From assembly GCF_021432765.1 (NCBI RefSeq), contig NZ_CP058908.1, forward strand, positions 2,186,001 through 2,250,000: a DNA stretch of 64,000 bases, given 5' to 3'. The translations under genes were made by a program, and so were the position numbers. Origin of the DNA: Pseudomonas phenolilytica (GTDB lineage: Bacteria; Pseudomonadota; Gammaproteobacteria; Pseudomonadales; Pseudomonadaceae). A model generated the notes under the pieces. The model was given only the letters and a program-made list of their open reading frames with translations, was not told the origin of the DNA and searched no databases. Every line of letters starts with the position of its first letter. The stretch's first letter is position 1. Of the stretch, positions 7,507 to 15,674 are shown piece after piece.

Positions 7507-8598
7507 ATGAATGCATCCGCCACTGCCCAGAACGCCGCCCTGCCACTCGCCCTTTGCAAATCCGCGGCCGATCCACTCCCTCCCCGTCGCAGCGCCCAGC
7601 CGTTGCCCAGTCCGGCCGTACTGCGCCAGCGCCTGCCGCTGAGCGATACGCTCGCCGCCCGTATCCACACCGATCGCAACGCCATCCGCGCGGTCCTCGA
7701 TGGCCGTGACCCGCGCCTGCTGGTGGTGGTCGGCCCCTGCTCGCTGCACGATCCGGTCGCGGCACTGGAATACGCCGAACGCCTGGCCGAGCTGGCACGC
7801 GAGCTCGACGACCAGTTGCTGCTGGTCATGCGCACCTACGTGGAAAAGCCGCGCACCACGGTCGGCTGGAAAGGGCTGGTCTACGATCCGCATCTGGATG
7901 GTAGCGGCGACATGGCCGAAGGCCTGCGGCTGTCGCGCCGGCTGATGCTGGACATCCTGGCCTGCGGCCTGCCGATCGCCAGCGAACTGCTGCAACCGCT
8001 GGCCGCCAGCTACTTCGACGACCTGCTGGGCTGGGCCGCCATCGGTGCGCGCACCAGCGAGTCGCAGATCCACCGCGAGCTGGTCAGCGGTCTGGATCTG
8101 CCGGTGGGCTTCAAGAACGGCACCGATGGTAGCCTGGGCATCGCCTGTGACGCCATGCGTTCAGCGGAACATCCGCATCAGCACTTCGGCATCGACGATC
8201 TCGGTCATCCGGCGCTGCTGCAGACGCGCGGCAATCCGGACACCCATCTGGTGCTGCGCGGCGGTCACGGTGCGCCCAACTACGACGCGGACAGTGTCGG
8301 CGCAGCTCGCCGCGCACTGCAAAAGCAGGGCATCGTGCCGCGCATTCTGGTCGACTGCAGCCACGCCAACAGCGGCAAAGATCCGCTGCGTCAGCCGGCG
8401 GTGCTCGACAGCGTGCTGAGCCAGTGCCTGGCCGGCGATACCAGCCTGCGTGGGGTGATGCTGGAGAGCCATCTGTTCGACGGCTGCCAGCCGCTTGCCG
8501 GCGAGCTGCGCTACGGTGTCTCGATCACCGATGGCTGCCTCGGCTGGAGCGGTACCGAGCAGCTGTTGCGCGAGGCTGCCAGGCGGCTGCACAGCTGA
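7507..8598 (+). CDS. Class I 3-deoxy-7-phosphoheptulonate (DAHP) synthase
   Basis: 363-residue cytoplasmic enzyme for the first committed step of aromatic amino acid synthesis, condensing phosphoenolpyruvate and erythrose 4-phosphate. Signature blocks of the AroF/AroG/AroH type are all present: VGPCSLHDP, EKPRTTVGWKG, ARTSESQIHRE, GFKNGTDG, VLRGGHGAPNY, DCSHANSGKDP and ESHLFDG. Which amino acid inhibits it cannot be decided here, so no subtype symbol is given. ATG 7507 follows AGAAGGAA. Two aromatic-rich leader peptides and an intrinsic terminator precede it, implying control by aromatic amino acid supply. Confidence 0.95.
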   Translation: MNASATAQNAALPLALCKSAADPLPPRRSAQPLPSPAVLRQRLPLSDTLAARIHTDRNAIRAVLDGRDPRLLVVVGPCSLHDPVAALEYAERLAELARELDDQLLLVMRTYVEKPRTTVGWKGLVYDPHLDGSGDMAEGLRLSRRLMLDILACGLPIASELLQPLAASYFDDLLGWAAIGARTSESQIHRELVSGLDLPVGFKNGTDGSLGIACDAMRSAEHPHQHFGIDDLGHPALLQTRGNPDTHLVLRGGHGAPNYDADSVGAARRALQKQGIVPRILVDCSHANSGKDPLRQPAVLDSVLSQCLAGDTSLRGVMLESHLFDGCQPLAGELRYGVSITDGCLGWSGTEQLLREAARRLHS

Positions 8599-8647
8599 GG
8601 GCTGGCGGGCGTCGCGTGCTTTCCACCCTGCGCAGTGGCTATCGGTC

Positions 8648-8675
8648 GTAGGGTGGATGGCCGCAGCCATCTACC
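8648..8675 (+). repeat. GTAGGGTGGA-type inverted repeat, copy 1
   Basis: GTAGG followed by the arms GGTGGATGGC (8652-8661) and GCCATCTACC (8666-8675), which pair with one G-T wobble around CGCA. The 5' flank and first arm resemble copies at 20064-20136 and 39261-39292. It lies in the 214 bp gap between the DAHP synthase and glycosylase genes, which otherwise holds nothing I recognise. Confidence 0.5.
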
Positions 8676-8812
8676 ACTCTGGCGCAGCGGATGCTACGTC
8701 GGCGGGCAAGCGCGCCACGCATTGTTCGCCTCGGAGCTAGATGCTCCAGCTTGCAGCCGCTCGCCATCCTCGGCACCCTTTGCCGTCGCTTGCGCAACCG
8801 AAAGGCCCATCC

Positions 8813-9484
8813 ATGCATGACTACAAATGGCTGCACGAATACTGCCTCAACCGCTTCGGTTCGGCGGCGGCGCTGGAAGCGCGCCTGCCGCAACCGAGCA
8901 GTGCCGAGGCGTTACGTGCGCTAGCCGATGACCGCTACCTGTCGCTGATCGCGCTGCGCATCTTCCGCGCGGGGCTCAAGCACAGCCTGGTGGACGCCAA
9001 GTGGCCCGCTTTCGAGCAGGCGTTCTTCGGCTTCGATCCGCACAAGGTGGTGCTGATGGGCGGCGAGCACATCGAGCGGTTGATGCAGAACACCCAGCTG
9101 ATTCGTCATCTGGGCAAGCTCAAGAGCGTGCCGCGCAATGCCCAGTTCGTCCTCGACGTGGCGAAGGAGAAGGGCAGTTTCGGCAACCTGCTTGCCGACT
9201 GGCCGGGCAGCAACATCGTCGGTCTGTGGCGCTACCTGGCGCGGCACGGCAGCCAGCTCGGCGGGGTTTCCGCGCCGCGTCTGTTGCGCATGGCCGGCAA
9301 GGACACCTTCGTGCCGAGTACCGATGTGGTGGCCGCGCTCAAGGCGCAGGGCGTCATCGACAAGGTACCCAGCAGCCAGCGCGACCAGGCCGCGATGCAG
9401 GCGGCCTTCAACCAGTGGCAGGCCGAAAGCGGCCGGCCGCTGTGCCATCTCTCGGCAATGCTGGCGTACACCGTCAATCACTGA
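8813..9484 (+). CDS. DNA-3-methyladenine glycosylase I-like protein
   Basis: 223 residues matching the adenine-glycosylase (Tag) family pattern: IFRAGLKHSLVDAKWPAFEQ and FGFDP correspond to Tag's substrate-pocket helix region, and a SxxRNAQ-like segment (VPRNAQFVLDVAKEKGSF) follows. The canonical Tag N-terminus with its zinc-binding Cys/His (CGW, YHDNEWG) is not present, and the N-terminus instead reads MHDYKWLHEYCLNRFGS. Family members excise alkylated bases in base-excision repair; activity for this variant is uncertain. ATG 8813 is preferred over upstream in-frame CTG codons, which run through intergenic repeat sequence. Confidence 0.7.
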   Translation: MHDYKWLHEYCLNRFGSAAALEARLPQPSSAEALRALADDRYLSLIALRIFRAGLKHSLVDAKWPAFEQAFFGFDPHKVVLMGGEHIERLMQNTQLIRHLGKLKSVPRNAQFVLDVAKEKGSFGNLLADWPGSNIVGLWRYLARHGSQLGGVSAPRLLRMAGKDTFVPSTDVVAALKAQGVIDKVPSSQRDQAAMQAAFNQWQAESGRPLCHLSAMLAYTVNH

Positions 9485-9542
9485 GGCTGTTGCGACGGTT
9501 TGGCGCAGCCGGGCCGGCGGGCTGCGGTGCTAAAGTCGAAAC

Positions 9543-9908
9543 ATGACCATCGTCAAGAATTCCCGCCAGTTGATCGGCTGTCTGCTGCTGGTCAGCCTGC
9601 TGTTCAACGGCTTCGGCTGCAGCCTGCAGCATGCCTCGCACGTCGGTTTCGAGCTGGCGATGGGGCAGGGGCTGTTCTGCCTCAGCGACGATGGTGACTT
9701 CGCGCCGGGCGACCTTGCCGGCGATCCCGTCGCCGCCCTGGCACTGCCGTTCGATTGCCCGCTGTGCAGCTCATTATTCGTCGCGCTCGTTGCGCTGTTC
9801 GGACTGATCTGGCCCGGTCGGCGCACGCCGCTCAGCATTGCGCTGCGGCGCGCCGAGCGTCTCGGACCGCGGCATCACTGGCCCACGCTCAACCCTCGCG
9901 CGCCCTGA
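9543..9908 (+). CDS. DUF2946-family membrane-associated protein
   Basis: 121 residues with an N-terminal hydrophobic helix (LIGCLLLVSLLFNGFGCSL), a central CPLC motif near residue 73 (PFDCPLCSSLF) and a second hydrophobic stretch (LFVALVALFGLIW). This layout fits DUF2946 proteins, often encoded near metal-related outer-membrane receptors, though none is adjacent here. Function unknown. Confidence 0.6.
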   Translation: MTIVKNSRQLIGCLLLVSLLFNGFGCSLQHASHVGFELAMGQGLFCLSDDGDFAPGDLAGDPVAALALPFDCPLCSSLFVALVALFGLIWPGRRTPLSIALRRAERLGPRHHWPTLNPRAP

Positions 9909-10014
9909 ATCGTCCTGACTGACCACTGAACCACCCGGCTGCAGCCTTCTGTGCGCTGCGGGGTGGGCCTCTGCCGGCGCGAGCTGGCGGCACCTCAGCT
10001 CAGGACCATTCAGC

Positions 10015-10569
10015 ATGACCGTGATGGAACGCTTCACCCGCACTGAGAATCGCGCCAGCCCCTGGCTGCCGTTCCCGGACTATCCCAGCAATGCACGCAA
10101 CTTCGTGCACCTGGACGCCAAGCTGCTGCCGTACTGGCACGCCCTGTTCGATGTCTGCCCGCGGCTGCTCAAGCTCGACCCACCGGACGGCCTGACACTC
10201 TTTCGCGACTTCATGACCTGGGCCTATCGCTGCCAGCTCGCGCTCGACTGGACCTTCCATCTGAGCGCCTGCCGCTGGCTGCTGACCTCGCGTTACCGCG
10301 AGCAGATCGACGCCGAGGATATCGAGGCGATGATGCTGGCCGCGGCGGCGCGCTGGGCCGGGACCGATGACAGCGCCGCGCTGGGCATCGTGCTGGGCTG
10401 GCAGGGCAGCGCCGACAGGGTGTTCGACTGGAAGCCCCGCGTGCAGCGCAGCGCCCGCATTCTGCCGGCCGAGCTGGAAGAGCTGCCGCCGACACCTTGG
10501 GATTTCGCCTGGAGCCCGCTTTCGAGCACCGCCGGCAACGGTTTTCGCCGCTGGTTGCGGGTGCCGTGA
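10015..10569 (+). CDS. Hypothetical protein, 184 residues
   Basis: I do not recognise this protein. It is soluble-looking and rich in Trp, Arg and Leu: WLPFPDYPSNARNFVHLDAK, then FRDFMTWAYRCQLALDWTFH, an acidic helix and a C-terminal FRRWLRVP. There is no signal peptide, no clear membrane span and no cysteine motif. Coding character is supported by base composition like its neighbours and by the length of the frame. It sits 295 bp upstream of the cytochrome bd operon on the same strand. The start is ATG 10015; ATG 10024 is an alternative. Confidence 0.6.
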   Translation: MTVMERFTRTENRASPWLPFPDYPSNARNFVHLDAKLLPYWHALFDVCPRLLKLDPPDGLTLFRDFMTWAYRCQLALDWTFHLSACRWLLTSRYREQIDAEDIEAMMLAAAARWAGTDDSAALGIVLGWQGSADRVFDWKPRVQRSARILPAELEELPPTPWDFAWSPLSSTAGNGFRRWLRVP

Positions 10570-10864
10570 GCGCGACAGTCCGCCGCGCTGGCCGTCCGTG
10601 CGGCGCTGAATCCGAGGCTCGTCGGGGAATCCTCGCCCGCCGGGCTTGCCAACAGCGCTGCGCGTTGCACGCCAAGGGCTACGCTGAACAAGCGAGACGG
10701 CAAGCGCCAAGGCGCCGCAACGCCCGGAGGCTGAGGCAAGCCGTCGCAGTTGTGAGCGCTCCGGCGGAGCGGGACACTTCTTCCGTCTCGCATGGTGCAG
10801 GGTTTGCGGCTATGCCGCTGCCCGCCGTCATCGAGACAGTCGGCGCATAAGCAGGGAGGAATGC

Positions 10865-11044
10865 ATGTTCAAGTCATCGCTACGGCGAGACATCGTGCTG
10901 GTGCTGCTGGTCAAGATCGCGATCCTCATAAGCATAAAAAACATCTGGTTCGATGCTCCCAGCATTCCCGAGAACGGTTCGGCGCGGGTCGCCGAGCATT
11001 TGCTTGATAAGCGGGATGCCAATCCCGAGGGAGGGCCGAGATGA
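10865..11044 (+). CDS. cydP: Cytochrome oxidase small subunit CydP
   Basis: 59-residue protein starting [19 protein letters not shown] with one N-terminal transmembrane helix and a hydrophilic tail ending EGGPR. This matches the CydP-type small proteins found before cydA in several proteobacteria and proposed as a cytochrome bd accessory subunit. A GGGAGGA Shine-Dalgarno ends at 10860. Its TGA stop (11042-11044) overlaps the cydA start in an ATGA arrangement, indicating translational coupling. The nearby ATG at 10861 is out of frame and gives no plausible protein. Confidence 0.8.
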   Translation: MFKSSLRRDIVLVLLVKIAILISIKNIWFDAPSIPENGSARVAEHLLDKRDANPEGGPR

Positions 11045-12624
11045 TCTCGGAAAGCGTTGTAGATCTGTCACGCCTGCAATTCGCCATGACGGCGATGTAT
11101 CACTTTCTCTTCGTGCCGCTGACCCTGGGGCTGGCGTTCCTGCTGGCGATCATGGAGTCGGTCTATGTGATGACCGGCAAGCAGGTCTACCAGGACATGG
11201 TCAAGTTCTGGGGCAAGCTGTTCGGCATCAACTTCGCCCTGGGCGTCACCACCGGGCTGACCATGGAGTTTCAGTTCGGCACCAACTGGGCCTACTACAG
11301 CCACTATGTCGGTGACATCTTCGGCGCGCCGCTGGCCATCGAAGGGCTGATGGCGTTCTTCCTCGAATCCACCTTCATCGGCCTGTTCTTCTTCGGCTGG
11401 GATCGGCTCACCAAGGTGCAGCACCTCGCCGTGACCTGGCTGGTGGCGCTGGGCTCGAACCTCTCGGCGCTGTGGATTCTGATCGCCAACGGCTGGATGC
11501 AGAACCCGGTCGGCTCGGAATTTAACTTCCAAACCATGCGCATGGAGCTGGTGGACTTCGGCGCGCTGCTGTTCAACCCGGTGGCGCAGGTCAAGTTCGT
11601 CCATACCGTATCGGCCGGCTATGTCACCGGGGCGATCTTTGTGCTGGCAATCTCCTCCTTCTACCTGCTGAAGAAGCGTGACCTCGGCTTCGCCCGCCGC
11701 TCGTTCGCCATCGCCGCGGTGTTCGGCCTGGCGTCGACGATCTCGGTGATCATCCTCGGCGACGAGTCCGGCTACGAGATCGGCGATGTGCAGAAGACCA
11801 AGCTCGCGGCCATCGAGGCCGAATGGGAAACCCATCCGGCGCCGGCGGGCTTCACCCTCTTCGGCCTGCCGGACCAAGAGGCGCAGCGCACCGACTACGC
11901 GGTGAAGATTCCCTACGTGCTGGGGCTGATCGCCACCCGCTCGGTGGACGAGCAGGTCAAGGGCATCAAGGACCTGATCGCCGAGCATGAACTGCGCATC
12001 CGCAACGGCATGCTCGCCTACGCGCGGCTGCAGGTGCTGCGCGGCGGCGACACCTCGGAGCAGGCCAAGGCCGCCTTCGACGCGGTCAAGGACGATCTGG
12101 GCTACGGCCTGCTGCTGAAGAAGTACACGCCCGACGTGGTGGATGCCAGCGACGAGCAGATCAGGCTGGCCGCACTGGACACCATTCCCGATGTGTTCAG
12201 CCTGTTCTGGACGTTCCGCGTGATGGTCGCCTCGGGCTTCCTGATGCTGCTGCTGTTCGCCCTGGCAAGCTGGGCATCGATCAAGCGCAACGCCGAGCGC
12301 AAGCCGTGGCTGCTGAAATTCGCGCTGTTCAGCCTGCCGCTGCCGTGGATCGCGGCGCAGACCGGCTGGTACGTCGCCGAGCATGGCCGTCAGCCCTGGT
12401 CGATCGCCGAAGTACTGCCGACCCACCTGTCCACCTCGACGCTGGCGGCGGGGGATATCTGGGGTTCGCTGATCGCGCTGGTAGCGTTCTACAGCCTGCT
12501 GCTGGTGGTGGAGATGTTCCTGATGATCCGCTTCGCGCGGCTCGGCCCGAGCAGCCTGCACACCGGCCGTTATCACTTTGAGCAGGGCGCGGCCGCAGCG
12601 GCTCACGTCCCGTCGCACGCCTGA
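11041..12624 (+). CDS. cydA: Cytochrome bd ubiquinol oxidase subunit I
   Basis: 527 residues, E. coli-like in length. The heme b595 ligand His21 lies in [11 protein letters not shown]; the heme b558 His188 is in [11 protein letters not shown], and the conserved [17 protein letters not shown] and GRQPW segments are present. The central periplasmic Q-loop is of the long type. CydA binds quinol and hemes b558, b595 and d and reduces O2 to water without proton pumping, supporting low-oxygen respiration and tolerance to respiratory inhibitors. First large gene of the cydPABX-ybgE operon. No ANR-type palindrome was seen upstream. Confidence 0.96.
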   Translation: MISESVVDLSRLQFAMTAMYHFLFVPLTLGLAFLLAIMESVYVMTGKQVYQDMVKFWGKLFGINFALGVTTGLTMEFQFGTNWAYYSHYVGDIFGAPLAIEGLMAFFLESTFIGLFFFGWDRLTKVQHLAVTWLVALGSNLSALWILIANGWMQNPVGSEFNFQTMRMELVDFGALLFNPVAQVKFVHTVSAGYVTGAIFVLAISSFYLLKKRDLGFARRSFAIAAVFGLASTISVIILGDESGYEIGDVQKTKLAAIEAEWETHPAPAGFTLFGLPDQEAQRTDYAVKIPYVLGLIATRSVDEQVKGIKDLIAEHELRIRNGMLAYARLQVLRGGDTSEQAKAAFDAVKDDLGYGLLLKKYTPDVVDASDEQIRLAALDTIPDVFSLFWTFRVMVASGFLMLLLFALASWASIKRNAERKPWLLKFALFSLPLPWIAAQTGWYVAEHGRQPWSIAEVLPTHLSTSTLAAGDIWGSLIALVAFYSLLLVVEMFLMIRFARLGPSSLHTGRYHFEQGAAAAAHVPSHA

Positions 12625-12634
12625 GGAAACCACC

Positions 12635-13777
12635 ATGTTCGATTACGAAGTACTCAAGCTGGTCTGGTGGGTGCTGATCGGCGTGCTGCTGATCGGCTTC
12701 GCTCTCACCGATGGCTTCGATATGGGCGCCATGGCGCTGATGCCCTTCGTCGGCAAGACCGACCACGAGCGGCGCGCGGCGATCAACACCATCGCGCCGC
12801 ACTGGGATGGCAACCAGGTGTGGTTCATCACCGCCGGCGGCGCGCTATTCGCCGCCTGGCCGATGGTCTATGCGGTGGCATTCTCCGGGTTGTACTGGGC
12901 GATGCTGCTGGTGCTGTTCGCACTGTTCTGCCGGCCGGTGGGCTTCGACTACCGCAGCAAGGTCGAGGATCCACGCTGGCGCAGTGCCTGGGACTGGGCG
13001 CTGTTCGTCGGCGGCGCGGTGCCGGCGCTGGTGTTCGGTGTGGCGTTCGGCAACCTGTTCCTCGGCCTGCCGTTCCAGCTCGACGAGCTGATGCGCTCCA
13101 GCTACCACGGCTCGTTCTTCGCGCTACTCAATCCCTTCGCGCTGCTGTGCGGCATCGTCAGTCTGAGCATGCTTTGCGCGCATGGCGGGGCCTGGCTGAT
13201 GCTGCGCACCGATGGCGCGCTGGGCGAGCGTTCGCGCCAGGCGACGCGCCTGTGCGCGCTGGTGTTCCTGCTCGGCTTCGTCGCCGCCGGAGTTTGGCTG
13301 GCGCTGGGCATCCAGGGCTTCACCCAGGTGTCGATCACCGATCCCGGCGCGGCGCTCAATCCGCTGCTGCACAAGCAGGTGGCGCAGGACAATGCCGGCT
13401 GGCTGGGCAACTACGGTCGCTATCCGATCACGCTGATCGCGCCGCTGGCCGGCATCCTCGGGGCGCTGCTGGCGCTGTTCGGTGCGAGCCGCAACAGTGG
13501 CGGGCTGAGCTTCCTCGGCACCAGCCTGATGATCGTCGGAGCCATCTGCACCGCGGGCTTCGCGCTGTTTCCCTTCGTCTTTCCGTCGAGCCTGGATCCG
13601 GCATCGAGCCTGACCATGTGGGACGCCGTGTCGAGCCGCAAGACGCTGGGCATCATGTTTGTCGTGGCCTGCATCTTCGTGCCGCTGATCCTTTGCTACA
13701 CGCTGTGGAGCTATATCCGCATGTGGGGCCGGATCAATCAGAAGACGATCGAAGCGAACCCTCACGGCCTGTACTGA
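12635..13777 (+). CDS. cydB: Cytochrome bd ubiquinol oxidase subunit II
   Basis: 380 residues starting MFDYEVLKLVWWVLIGVLL, with the family's early LTDGFDMGAMALMPFVG and HWDGNQVWFITAGGALFAAWP segments and about eight to nine transmembrane helices. It pairs with CydA. The start at ATG 12635 gives the normal family N-terminus; the frame is open further upstream inside cydA but that extension is not conserved-looking. It is 10 bp after cydA. Confidence 0.96.
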   Translation: MFDYEVLKLVWWVLIGVLLIGFALTDGFDMGAMALMPFVGKTDHERRAAINTIAPHWDGNQVWFITAGGALFAAWPMVYAVAFSGLYWAMLLVLFALFCRPVGFDYRSKVEDPRWRSAWDWALFVGGAVPALVFGVAFGNLFLGLPFQLDELMRSSYHGSFFALLNPFALLCGIVSLSMLCAHGGAWLMLRTDGALGERSRQATRLCALVFLLGFVAAGVWLALGIQGFTQVSITDPGAALNPLLHKQVAQDNAGWLGNYGRYPITLIAPLAGILGALLALFGASRNSGGLSFLGTSLMIVGAICTAGFALFPFVFPSSLDPASSLTMWDAVSSRKTLGIMFVVACIFVPLILCYTLWSYIRMWGRINQKTIEANPHGLY

Positions 13778-13824
13778 ACATGCGCGAGCGGGCCGTCGCG
13801 CCCGCTTCGCCTGGGAGAATGACG

Positions 13825-13929
13825 ATGTGGTACTTCACCTGGATTCTCGGTGTGCTGCTGGCGTGCAGCTTCGGCATCATCAATGCGCTCTGGCTGGAAG
13901 CCACGCAGGACCTGGACGCCGAACCGTGA
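13825..13929 (+). CDS. cydX: Cytochrome bd oxidase small subunit CydX
   Basis: 34-residue single-span protein starting MWYFTWILGVLLACSFGIIN, the hallmark CydX sequence, ending with an acidic tail. CydX stabilises the CydAB hemes. ATG 13825 is chosen over ATG 13819 because GGGAG at 13813-13817 gives correct spacing. It was too short for routine ORF calling. It overlaps ybgE by four bases. Confidence 0.92.
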   Translation: MWYFTWILGVLLACSFGIINALWLEATQDLDAEP

Positions 13930-14222
13930 CCAACGTAGGCGCCGGACGGCTTTACGGGACGGCCAGTCGCACGCTGTCGCTGCTGCTGGCCGCGCCGCTG
14001 GCGCTGGTGCTGTTGATTCACCCGGCCGCGATGCTGGACGGGCAGGGCGGTTATAGCCATCCGCAGCTGATGCTGGTGATGTGGGGCGTCAGCGCCGGTT
14101 TCGTGCATGGGGTCGGTTTCGTGCCGCGCCTGTGGCTGTGGCGCTGGCTGCTGGGGCCGCTGGTCGGCTGGCCGTTGCTGGCGCTGGGGTATTCCATTCT
14201 GCTGGCGCCCGCTCTGGGCTGA
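13926..14222 (+). CDS. ybgE: Cyd operon protein YbgE
   Basis: 98-residue protein with three hydrophobic spans, starting at GTG 13926 in a GTGA overlap with the cydX stop. Its position directly after cydX and segments such as LLLAAPLALVLLIHPAAML and GVSAGFVHGVGFVPR match the cyd-operon YbgE family. Its role is not established beyond operon membership. Confidence 0.82.
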   Translation: MTNVGAGRLYGTASRTLSLLLAAPLALVLLIHPAAMLDGQGGYSHPQLMLVMWGVSAGFVHGVGFVPRLWLWRWLLGPLVGWPLLALGYSILLAPALG

Positions 14223-14280
14223 GCCTCGGATACGGGCTTGCAAAGCTCCGCTGCCATGCATCCGCGGCGCTTGCAACGGC

Positions 14281-14299
14281 GGAAAACGGCGCGTTTTCC
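14281..14299. other. Short perfect hairpin downstream of the cyd operon
   Basis: GGAAAAC (14281-14287) and GTTTTCC (14293-14299) pair around GGCGC. It lies about 60 bp after ybgE and could end the cyd transcript, although no U-run follows. The arm resembles that of the repeat at 39261-39288. The rest of the 224 bp gap to the next gene shows nothing recognisable. Confidence 0.35.
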
Positions 14300-14446
14300 A
14301 ACGGCGGGCGGCCGGTCTCTCGGCGAGGGGCGGTCAGACGTTTTGCCGCAGCGGATTCGTCACATTTCGGTCAATTGAATTTGCGCATCGAGGTGATTGA
14401 AGGCATAGTCGCCGGCACTTTCAATTTCCCCGACACGGTCGTGCCC

Positions 14447-15073
14447 ATGCGCAAACGCTTCGCACCCCTCGTGCCCCTCGCACTCATCGCCCTGCTGACG
14501 GCCTGCGCCGGTCAGCAGACCCAGCCGGACACCGCGTACACCTCTGCCCCGAGCGGCCAGGTTTTCGATCAGACTGCCATCGACTTCGACACCGCCGAAG
14601 CGGGCGAGCAGGAGCTGCGCGAATTCTCCGACGACACCGCCTACCAGCTGCCGCAACTGGCCGACAGCATCCTCGAGCGCGGTTTCACCCTGGTTGGCAC
14701 GCCGTATCGTTATGGCGGCAATTCGGCGAAGACCGGCTTCGATTGCAGCGGCTTCGTCGGTTTCCTGTTCCGCAAGGAAGCCGGACTCGAGCTGCCGCGT
14801 TCGACTCGCGAACTGATCAACCTCGACGCGCCAGTGGTCAAGCGCAGCGAGCTGGAGCCGGGCGACGTGGTGTTCTTCAACAACCGGGGCCGCGGCCGCG
14901 TCACCCACGCGGGCATCTACATCGGCGACGACCGCTTCATCCATTCCTCCAGCAGCCGCAGCGGCGGCGTGCGGGTCGACAGCCTGGACGACAAGTACTG
15001 GCGGGCCAGCTACATGGAGGCCAAACGGGTATTGGCACTCGCGCCGGCGGAACACACCACCGCACATAACTGA
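14447..15073 (+). CDS. NlpC/P60-family lipoprotein (peptidoglycan endopeptidase) 1
   Basis: 208 residues with a lipoprotein signal ending LLTAC (lipid-modified Cys20), a ~70-residue linker and a C-terminal NlpC/P60 domain. Catalytic residues are visible: Cys in GFDCSGFVGF, His in RVTHAGIYIG and the third polar position in RFIHSSS. GTPYRYGGNS opens the domain. Such enzymes cut peptide stems of peptidoglycan, usually between D-Glu and diaminopimelate, in the periplasm. A paralogous gene follows 79 bp downstream. Confidence 0.9.
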   Translation: MRKRFAPLVPLALIALLTACAGQQTQPDTAYTSAPSGQVFDQTAIDFDTAEAGEQELREFSDDTAYQLPQLADSILERGFTLVGTPYRYGGNSAKTGFDCSGFVGFLFRKEAGLELPRSTRELINLDAPVVKRSELEPGDVVFFNNRGRGRVTHAGIYIGDDRFIHSSSSRSGGVRVDSLDDKYWRASYMEAKRVLALAPAEHTTAHN

Positions 15074-15152
15074 TCGACCGACCTTGCCGCGGGGTTGCGC
15101 AACGCCCCGCGTGCCGGCAGAGTGACACTTCGACCGCCAGGATCGCTCTGCC

Positions 15153-15668
15153 ATGCCCTTTCCGGCTCGCCTCTCACTGCTTGTCCTGACCGCGCTGCTG
15201 ACTGCCTGCGCCGGTCGTACGCCCACTCCCGAAATCACCGCGCCGTCCCAAGCTGCCTCGCCGATGGCCGAGGATGTGCTGTTCAGTGCACTCGGGTTGG
15301 TGGGTACGCCTTATCGCTACGGCGGCAACACACCCGATAGCGGCTTCGATTGCAGCGGCCTGATCGGCTACGTCTACCGTGGCGCGGCGGGCGTGGCGCT
15401 GCCGCGAACCACCGTGGAGATGAGCCGCATGCGCTCGGCCAATGTAGGGCGTGACGCGCTGCAGGCCGGCGATCTGCTGTTCTTCGCCACCGATGGCGGG
15501 CGCCGCGTCAGCCATGCCGCTATCTACGTCGGCGAAGGGCGCTTCGTCCATGCGCCGTCGTCCGGCGGTACGGTCCGCCTCGACAGCCTGGGCAATCGCT
15601 ACTGGGCCAAGACGTATCTCGGTGCCAAGCGCGTTCTCGAGGATGAGCGACTGGCGCGCAATCCGTGA
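15153..15668 (+). CDS. NlpC/P60-family lipoprotein (peptidoglycan endopeptidase) 2
   Basis: 171 residues with lipobox Cys19 (ALLTAC) and an NlpC/P60 domain (GTPYRYGGNT, FDCSGLIGY, RVSHAAIYVG, RFVHAPS). It is a shorter paralogue of the preceding gene, lacking most of its linker, and appears to be a tandem duplicate. It probably acts on the same peptidoglycan layer. It converges on the metallophosphoesterase gene with six bases between the stops. Confidence 0.9.
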   Translation: MPFPARLSLLVLTALLTACAGRTPTPEITAPSQAASPMAEDVLFSALGLVGTPYRYGGNTPDSGFDCSGLIGYVYRGAAGVALPRTTVEMSRMRSANVGRDALQAGDLLFFATDGGRRVSHAAIYVGEGRFVHAPSSGGTVRLDSLGNRYWAKTYLGAKRVLEDERLARNP

Positions 15669-15674
15669 CAGGGC

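Noticed and set aside
10570..10864. ANR/FNR-type box (TTGAT-N4-ATCAA) before the bd oxidase operon
   Set aside because: Searched for by eye and not found; only a short CGCTCC/GGAGCG hairpin near 10757-10771 is present.
11068..12636. 522-codon minus-strand frame opposite cydA
   Set aside because: Antisense shadow; cydA on the plus strand has all catalytic motifs.
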